Both the position numbers and the translations under genes were made by a program. From Paenibacillus sp. BJ-4 (GTDB lineage Bacteria > Bacillota > Bacilli > Paenibacillales > Paenibacillaceae), in NCBI RefSeq assembly GCF_020404765.1, contig NZ_JAIVEM010000141.1, forward strand, positions 1-64,000: a DNA stretch of 64,000 nucleotides, in the 5' to 3' direction. Shown here in pieces: positions 57,476 to 64,000 of the stretch (position 1 is the first letter of the stretch; each line of letters opens with the position of its first letter). The notes beneath the pieces are model-generated. The model was not told where the DNA came from. It was given only the letters and a program-made list of their open reading frames with translations, and made no database searches.

Positions 57476-57618
57476 CACAGCAGGAGTTGGCTAAACGAAC
57501 CGGTATATCCTTGGCCGTATTGGGTGCTATGGAGCGGGGTAATCGTACAATAGAGCCTGACATGCTGAGCATTATTGCCCGAACCCTAGAAATTGAAGTC
57601 CGGGAACTGACGGAATAA
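57418..57618 (+). CDS. yazB: Small HTH (Xre-type) regulator YazB
   Basis: The protein has 66 residues, almost entirely one helix-turn-helix domain: RLRAFRKLKGITQQELAKRT and SLAVLGAMERGNRTIEPDML. TTG at 57418 is about ten bases after AAGGATGG; ATG at 57427 is an alternative. The gene overlaps folK by 58 bases and lies before dusB, the same place as in B. subtilis. Its targets are unknown. Confidence 0.88.
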   Translation: MENMQLAQRLRAFRKLKGITQQELAKRTGISLAVLGAMERGNRTIEPDMLSIIARTLEIEVRELTE

Positions 57619-57664
57619 CGATAAGTGAACGATATATAAAGAAGGAATAAAGGAGTGAAGGAAA

Positions 57665-58693
57665 TTGTTGAAAATCGGCGGTATTGAAATGAAAAACCAA
57701 GTCGTCCTGGCTCCGATGGCAGGCGTGTGTAATCCTGCTTTTCGCCTGATCGCCAAGGAATTTGGCACAGGTCTGGTCTGTGCGGAAATGGTTAGTGATA
57801 AGGCGATTATTCACGGAAATAAACGTACGCGCGAAATGCTGTTTGTGGATGAGCGCGAGAAGCCGCTTAGCCTGCAAATTTTCGGGGGAGACCGTGAATC
57901 CCTGGTGGAGGCAGCGAAGGTCGTAGATCAGGAGACGAACGCGGATATTATTGACATTAATATGGGCTGCCCGGTTCCCAAGGTGACCAAATGTGATGCA
58001 GGTGCTCGTTGGCTGCTGGACCCCAATAAGATCTATGAAATGGTATCTGCTGTTGTGGAGTCTGTGAGTAAGCCAGTTACGGTGAAAATGCGTATCGGCT
58101 GGGATAGCGAGCATATTTATGCCGTAGAGAATGCCCGCGCCGTAGAACGTGCCGGAGGTCAGGCTGTGAGCGTGCATGGCCGCACACGGGAGCAGCTGTA
58201 TACGGGGCACGCGAACTGGGATATCATAAAAGAGGTTAAAGAAGCGGTCTCCATTCCTGTAATTGGTAATGGTGATGTGGCAACACCGGAAGATGCCCGC
58301 CGCATGCTGGATTTGACCAATTGTGATGGTGTTATGATCGGACGCGGCGCTCTGGGTAACCCGTGGATGCTGTATCGTACGATTGAATATTTGCAAACGG
58401 GTGAGCTTTTGCCTGATCCTTCACCGGAAGAAAAAATCCGTATTGCCATTCTGCACATGGATCGTCTGGTGGCACTGAAAGGCGAAGCAGTGGCTGTCCG
58501 CGAAATGCGCAAGCATCTGGCTTGGTATCTTAAAGGGCTAAAAGGCTCTGCGCGCATTAAGGACGTCATTATGGAAGAAACCAAACGTGATGATATGGTG
58601 CGTATTTTGGATCAATTTGTATCTCAATTGCACATGGTAGAAAACGATGAGCCTTCTGCAAGCGCTGCTTCTCCTGCCGCTGTTGCGCAATAA
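57665..58693 (+). CDS. dusB: tRNA-dihydrouridine synthase DusB
   Basis: The protein has 342 residues, FMN-dependent TIM barrel: VVLAPMAGVCNPAFRLIAKE near residue 13, DINMGCPVPKVTKCDAGARW near 97 (catalytic Cys), VHGRTREQLYTG near 165 and MIGRGALGNPW near 225. It reduces uridines in the tRNA D-loop. TTG start follows AGGAG by nine bases; the next codon is also TTG. The C-terminus is an Ala/Ser-rich tail. This is the yacF position. Confidence 0.94.
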   Translation: MLKIGGIEMKNQVVLAPMAGVCNPAFRLIAKEFGTGLVCAEMVSDKAIIHGNKRTREMLFVDEREKPLSLQIFGGDRESLVEAAKVVDQETNADIIDINMGCPVPKVTKCDAGARWLLDPNKIYEMVSAVVESVSKPVTVKMRIGWDSEHIYAVENARAVERAGGQAVSVHGRTREQLYTGHANWDIIKEVKEAVSIPVIGNGDVATPEDARRMLDLTNCDGVMIGRGALGNPWMLYRTIEYLQTGELLPDPSPEEKIRIAILHMDRLVALKGEAVAVREMRKHLAWYLKGLKGSARIKDVIMEETKRDDMVRILDQFVSQLHMVENDEPSASAASPAAVAQ

Positions 58694-58720
58694 TGAAGCC
58701 GTTTCTGTCTTCGTGTGCGA

Positions 58721-58749
58721 TTGACTTTTCCAAGTGCTTGCCCTATAAT
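58721..58749 (+). promoter_or_regulatory. Sigma-A promoter of greA
   Basis: TTGACT, a 17-base spacer, TATAAT. It lies 28 bases after the dusB stop and gives a leader of about 150 bases. Confidence 0.85.
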
Positions 58750-58853
58750 CGTTCAGTATAAAATCTTGATGTATGCTACAAATTGTGTGCAGCTCTTAAG
58801 ACAACAGCAGGAAATGTTCTCATTCCCTCAGAGTGGCATATGATGTTTTGAAA

Positions 58854-58875
58854 GCGTGCATTCCGATGCACTTTT
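58854..58875 (+). terminator. Terminator-like hairpin in the greA leader
   Basis: GTGCAT-TCCG-ATGCAC followed by TTTT, between the promoter and the greA ribosome site. Stem and T-run are short, so it may attenuate partially or be chance. Confidence 0.45.
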
Positions 58876-58907
58876 AAACTTTTCCCATGACAGGAGAATC
58901 GGTTAAG

Positions 58908-59384
58908 ATGAGCGATAAAGAAGTCATTCTGACACAGGAAGGCCTTAGAAAGCTCGAAGATGAGCTTGAGAACTTAAAGTCTGTCAAACGCCGTGAAGTG
59001 GCGGAACGGATTAAGGTAGCCATCGGATACGGGGATATCAGTGAAAACTCCGAGTATGAGGATGCAAAGAACGAGCAGGCTTTTATTGAAGGCCGCATCA
59101 TTACGCTAGAAAAAATGCTACGCAATGCCCGCATTATCAATAGTGATGAAATTGACACCGATGTTGTGGGAGTAGGCGCAACCGTGACCGTGGAAGATTT
59201 GGAATTCGGAGATATAACAGAATATGCGATCGTCGGTTCCGCTGAATCGGATCCGCTTCAGAACAAAATTTCCAATGAAAGTCCGGTTGGCAAGGCAATC
59301 CTTGGTAAGAAAAAGGGAACTGTTGTGGATGTCACTGTTCCAGCAGGAGTTATTCAATATAAAATCGTAGATATCAAGAAATAA
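58908..59384 (+). CDS. greA: Transcription elongation factor GreA
   Basis: The protein has 158 residues, full-length. The N-terminal coiled coil with the catalytic tip acids is seen in [20 protein letters not shown] near residues 35-55; the C-terminal FKBP-like domain has [17 protein letters not shown]. GreA rescues backtracked RNA polymerase by stimulating RNA cleavage. ATG at 58908 is nine bases after AGGAGA; the ATG at 58887 lies upstream of that site. In B. subtilis greA is elsewhere. Confidence 0.96.
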   Translation: MSDKEVILTQEGLRKLEDELENLKSVKRREVAERIKVAIGYGDISENSEYEDAKNEQAFIEGRIITLEKMLRNARIINSDEIDTDVVGVGATVTVEDLEFGDITEYAIVGSAESDPLQNKISNESPVGKAILGKKKGTVVDVTVPAGVIQYKIVDIKK

Positions 59385-59408
59385 GAAACGAACCTTGGAA
59401 TTAAATTC

Positions 59409-59437
59409 AAAAGCTTCCACAAGGAAGCTTTTTTTCT
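59409..59437 (+). terminator. Terminator after greA
   Basis: AAAAGCTTCC-ACAA-GGAAGCTTTT followed by T. Confidence 0.93.
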
Positions 59438-59485
59438 CTACACCCGGATGGACCCCGGCCCGTCTACTCATAATGAAGGAGCTGA

Positions 59486-61015
<1,530 letters not shown>

Positions 61016-61037
61016 AATAACATAACATTATGGATAT

Positions 61038-61084
61038 AGAGGATCAGCCGGGCTTCCTTCCCGTGTCTTGTTCCTCTTTTTCAT
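61038..61084 (+). terminator. Terminator after lysS
   Basis: AGAGGA...CCGGG pairs with CCCG...TCCTCT with internal mismatches, followed by TTTTT. Confidence 0.65.
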
Positions 61085-61110
61085 AAGAATGGATGGAGAG
61101 AATACTTCTA

Positions 61111-62448
61111 ATGAAACGCAGCGACAAGCTTGCCCGGTTCGCATCGCCTCCTTTTATATTGGTCATCGGATACTTGCTGATTATCGCATTGGGTACTTTG
61201 CTGCTGATGCTTCCTATTTCCAATCATAGTGGACATGTTCCGTATTGGATTGATTCGCTGTTTATGTCTGTTTCCGCTGCTTGTGTCACCGGATTGGTCG
61301 TGGTGGACGTGAATTCAACCTATACGATGTTTGGAGAAACGGTCATCATGGCGTTAATGCAGCTGGGAGGCCTCGGTTTTATGACCTTGGCGACCTTGTT
61401 TGCATTGTTGCTGGGGCGACGGTTGTCATTGAAGGATCGGCTTCTGCTGAAGGAAGCGATTAATGCCGATAGCATGGAAGGAATCGTACGCATTATTCGC
61501 AAGGTGCTGATTTTCTCTTTTACCATTGAGGCTATAGCTGCCGTAGTCATGGCTTTGCGGTGGATGAGGGAGATGCCTGTTGGACAAGCGCTATACTATG
61601 GAATATTCCATTCGGTATCTCTTTTTAACAATGGGGGCTTCGACCTGTTTGGAAGCAGCTTTCAACAGTATGCCGGGGATTTTGTATTCAATATCATTGC
61701 ATCTGTGCTTGTCATTTCAGGGGGACTGGGCTTTCTTGTACTAAGCGACCTGTTCGATTTTCGCCGCACCCGGAGACTGAGTCTTCACTCCAAAATGGTG
61801 TTAAGTGTGTCGGGTGGGCTTATTGTAATCGGGGCGTTGGTTATATTCATTTTTGAGTTTACCAATGCTCGTACCCTGGGCTCGCTGAATTGGGAGGGCA
61901 AAATGTACGCTTCTGTCTTTCAATCCGTATCTACACGCTCCTCTGGAACAAGCACAGTAGATATCAGCGGGTTGAGACAGGCCAGTCAGTTCTTTATCAT
62001 GCTGCTGATGATTATCGGAGCTTCACCGGGCTCCACCGGGGGTGGAATCAAAACAACCACATTTCTACTGATGATTGGAGCATTGTTGGCTGTCATGCGA
62101 GGTCAGAAGGAAATCGTGTTCTTCCGCCATAGAGTTCCCAACGACATCATGATGCGAGCGTTGACCATTATTATACTGGCGCTTTTTATATTCTCAATTG
62201 TGGTTATGCTGCTCTTAATGACAGAGGATGCACCCTTTCTCTCCCTTGCATTTGAGGCGGCTTCCGCAATCGGAACGGTAGGCCTGTCTGTAGGAGTAAC
62301 GCCTGGACTGTCTGACGCAGGCAAGCTGATCATTTGTGTGACCATGTTCATTGGTAGAATTGGCCCTCTTACGATTGCCTATGCTCTTCGTCCACGCTCG
62401 ACCAAGACGTTGTACCGTCGTCCCGAAGGGCATATCGTAATTGGATAG
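61111..62448 (+). CDS. ktrB: Ktr/Trk-family potassium uptake channel subunit
   Basis: The protein has 445 residues and eight or more membrane segments in four M1-P-M2 repeats. Pore-loop selectivity motifs are visible: SAACVTGLVVVDV, SLFNNGGFDLFG, STRSSGTSTVD and SAIGTVGLSVGVTPGLS, with one Gly each at the filter. The third repeat ends in GASPGSTGGGIKTTTF, the membrane gate loop of KtrB/TrkH. It should pair with a cytosolic KtrA/KtrC subunit, not encoded nearby. KtrA/C RCK proteins bind c-di-AMP in other Firmicutes. ATG at 61111 is ten bases after GGAGAG. Confidence 0.92.
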   Translation: MKRSDKLARFASPPFILVIGYLLIIALGTLLLMLPISNHSGHVPYWIDSLFMSVSAACVTGLVVVDVNSTYTMFGETVIMALMQLGGLGFMTLATLFALLLGRRLSLKDRLLLKEAINADSMEGIVRIIRKVLIFSFTIEAIAAVVMALRWMREMPVGQALYYGIFHSVSLFNNGGFDLFGSSFQQYAGDFVFNIIASVLVISGGLGFLVLSDLFDFRRTRRLSLHSKMVLSVSGGLIVIGALVIFIFEFTNARTLGSLNWEGKMYASVFQSVSTRSSGTSTVDISGLRQASQFFIMLLMIIGASPGSTGGGIKTTTFLLMIGALLAVMRGQKEIVFFRHRVPNDIMMRALTIIILALFIFSIVVMLLLMTEDAPFLSLAFEAASAIGTVGLSVGVTPGLSDAGKLIICVTMFIGRIGPLTIAYALRPRSTKTLYRRPEGHIVIG

Positions 62449-62461
62449 CTCAAATAGTATA

Positions 62462-62506
62462 AAAAGATGCACCCGTGCTAATTACACGGGTGCATCTTTT
62501 TTTTAT
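62462..62506 (+). terminator. Terminator after ktrB
   Basis: AAAGATGCACCCGTG-(CTAATTA)-CACGGGTGCATCTTT is a perfect 15-base stem followed by T. Confidence 0.96.
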
Positions 62507-62635
62507 TTTACATCATCATCATGTAATGTGCAGCATATCATGAAAAGTATCCAATCTGGAAAAATGAGGAATCCCGGACTTGATAGGCACTATTTTTTGC
62601 AGAAAAAAGGCTATTTGTTTCCTTTTATGTAATTA

Positions 62636-62666
62636 TTGACAAGACACTAGGAATATTATGTATAAT
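62636..62666 (+). promoter_or_regulatory. Putative promoter of the membrane-protein gene
   Basis: Perfect TTGACA and TATAAT elements with a long 19-base spacer, about 75 bases before the start codon. Confidence 0.6.
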
Positions 62667-62742
62667 ATTGTATGATAGTGGGCGTGAAAGGGGGATAGCT
62701 GAGGGGGAATACCAACTTCTAATTTGAAAGGAATCATCTATT

Positions 62743-63270
62743 ATGTATTTATTCATTATTAGTGCTGAAGTTTTATTTTGGGTTTTTGTTGTTCTAGGGT
62801 TGATCGCAAGATATATGTTTGGCTTAAAGAAATTAGGCGGTCTTCTTTTACTGTGTACTCCTATTATTGATATCCTGTTACTGATTGCAGTGTTTATCAC
62901 AGTAAGCAGCGGCATGGAGATTACGACCGCTACGGGTCTGGCGGCCTGCTATCTTGGTATTACAATAGCATTTGGTCATAGGTTAATTAAATGGGCGGAT
63001 GTGCGGTTCTCTCATTGGTTTGGCAAGGGGCCGAAGCCTGAACCCAAGTATGGCGCTGCTCATGCAAAAGAGGAACGGGTGGGGTGGTTGCTTCACTTGT
63101 TGGGCTGGGCCATCGGCAATGCTTTGTTACTCGCGATCATTGTGTATGTAGATGATCCACAGCGTACGGCTTCCTTGGAGGGCATTATGAGAACATGGGC
63201 GATCGTTCTGGCCATCGACTTTATTGTTTCCTTTAGCTATACCCTGGCTCCAAAGAAAAATAAGGCGTAG
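62743..63270 (+). CDS. Predicted multi-pass membrane protein, unknown function
   Basis: The protein has 175 residues with about five hydrophobic segments: residues 5-25, 30-52, 58-78, 112-132 and 148-168. A hydrophilic loop (about 80-110) with FGKGPKPEPKYGAAHAKEER separates the third and fourth. GAAAGGAATC precedes the ATG. It has its own promoter and no close neighbours. The family looks familiar from Bacillus membrane proteins without known role, but I cannot name it. Confidence 0.8.
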   Translation: MYLFIISAEVLFWVFVVLGLIARYMFGLKKLGGLLLLCTPIIDILLLIAVFITVSSGMEITTATGLAACYLGITIAFGHRLIKWADVRFSHWFGKGPKPEPKYGAAHAKEERVGWLLHLLGWAIGNALLLAIIVYVDDPQRTASLEGIMRTWAIVLAIDFIVSFSYTLAPKKNKA

Positions 63271-64000
63271 CCCCGGTAGTATAAGGCTTTCCATTCAGAT
63301 GAAATAAGACCGGTCACTCAGGATGTTCAAATCGGAAGGGTCGTTGATGGTAAAAATGAAGTTTTCACTTCCGGTAGTTCGATGAGTCCGTCGCTATTGT
63401 AGGAAAAATAACAAATATGATAATTTTATGTTGAACTCGCTTAAACAGTCACCTCATTTTTGCCTCTCTACCTCATTACTCGCATGGATTCCTTCCGATT
63501 TGAACACAGACCAACCAGAAGAAGTACAGCTCTCGTAAGCTGACAGACAGCATGCATTGTGTTCTCCGGACCTTTTAAAGACGGAGCATGTTAAAACGAC
63601 TTTATTGGTCTAGGGTTGGATTTCTTATTCAGTATGAAATTTTATGGTTTCACTATAGTTATTTTTTAGCTTTTGGAGCGATGCTGCGCCATTAACGGCA
63701 GTAGTTTTGCGGTCAATTTTACGTGAATGATAAGACCCAGCTCATTGGTGTTGCTGGGTATGGCAGGACAAGCCATCGTATGAAGCGCGCTTAAATTCCC
63801 GAAGGAATGGGACCTGTGATTCCTGCCGAATTCATCCGCGGAATAGTGTCCTGTCAATCATCATGAAAGTTTCAATGAAATCTTGTATTTGCCTAAAACG
63901 TCGCTTGTTTAACTTTGGCAACTGACATGATAATATTCCAGGAAACATTACATATGTCTATATGTGTAGGCATACTAAAAAAGTTGTTTTTTTGTTTGAA
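63271..64000. other. Gene-poor tail of the window
   Basis: No supported gene lies in these 730 bases. A perfect 16-bp inverted repeat is at 63324-63339 and 63491-63506. Two minus-strand stretches are translatable for 50-60 codons in total but lack ribosome sites and complete frames. The last 100 bases are AT-rich and could hold a promoter for the next unit; I cannot identify it. Confidence 0.5.
63324..63506. repeat. 183-base segment bounded by perfect 16-bp inverted repeats
   Basis: TGTTCAAATCGGAAGG (63324-63339) and CCTTCCGATTTGAACA (63491-63506) are exact complements with 151 bases between. No clear target-site duplication is seen. It may be a small mobile-element remnant (MITE-like) or a dispersed intergenic repeat. 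Confidence 0.7.

Noticed and set aside
63666-63857. 63-codon minus-strand frame
   Set aside because: It begins with TTG without a ribosome site and matches no domain I know; treated as part of a possible decayed repeat.

Overview
The window looks like the origin-proximal housekeeping region of a Paenibacillus chromosome, probably close to the P. polymyxa group. The reasons are the gene order, which follows the Bacillus subtilis csfB-to-lysS block almost gene for gene, the spore-former-specific genes (gin, yabG, sspF, spoVG, fin, spoVT, a spoVB paralogue, yabP, yabQ, spoIIE), the strong AGGAGG ribosome sites with many TTG/GTG starts, and the Gram-positive sigma-A, sigma-H and Spo0A sites. No sequence search was possible, so the genus is inferred from recognition and synteny. 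Almost everything is on the + strand.

Layout. Positions 1-100 are the 3' part of a 5S rRNA, the end of an rRNA operon. Then come a small lipoprotein gene, a convergent membrane-protein gene and gin. From 2.4 to 10 kb lie yaaO, tmk, darA, yaaR, holB, ricT, yabA, trmN6 and rsmI, then abrB on the minus strand. From 10.6 to 20 kb lie an HD-domain phosphohydrolase, tatD, a c-di-AMP (ydaO-type) riboswitch with terminator, yabE, rnmV, rsmA, yabG, veg, sspF, ispE and purR. From 20 to 34 kb lie spoVG, glmU, prs, a small minus-strand gene, pth, fin, mfd, a PrsA-like foldase, spoVT, a SpoVB-family flippase and the mazG fusion. From 34 to 45.5 kb lie HU, rqcP, yabP, yabQ, divIC, yabR, spoIIE, yabS, yabT, tilS, hpt and ftsH. 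From 45.6 to 61 kb lie nadB-nadC, coaX, hslO, a YacD-like foldase, cysK, the folate cluster pabB-pabA-pabC-folP-folB-folK, a small HTH gene, dusB, greA and lysS. A Ktr-type potassium transporter, an unknown membrane protein and a gene-poor 0.7 kb tail close the window.

How it fits together. The genes serve DNA replication and repair (tmk, holB, yabA, mfd), RNA maturation (rnmV, rsmA, rsmI, trmN6, tilS, dusB), cell-wall precursors and division (glmU, divIC, ftsH, yabE), cofactors (ispE, nadB/C, coaX, folate), purine control (purR, prs, hpt) and sporulation. A c-di-AMP/potassium theme recurs: the c-di-AMP receptor DarA, the c-di-AMP riboswitch before yabE, and a Ktr channel subunit. Compared with B. 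subtilis as I remember it, xpaC/yaaN, yazA, metS, yabJ and ctc are missing here, whereas the HD protein, the PrsA-like foldase, HU, nadB/nadC and greA are inserted.

I did not find a convincing new multi-gene system. The most interesting items are regulatory: Spo0A-box clusters between abrB and the HD gene, the expanded riboswitch with a small ORF behind it, a leader hairpin before greA, a palindromic operator-like site before the first lipoprotein gene, and a 16-bp inverted repeat in the non-coding tail.
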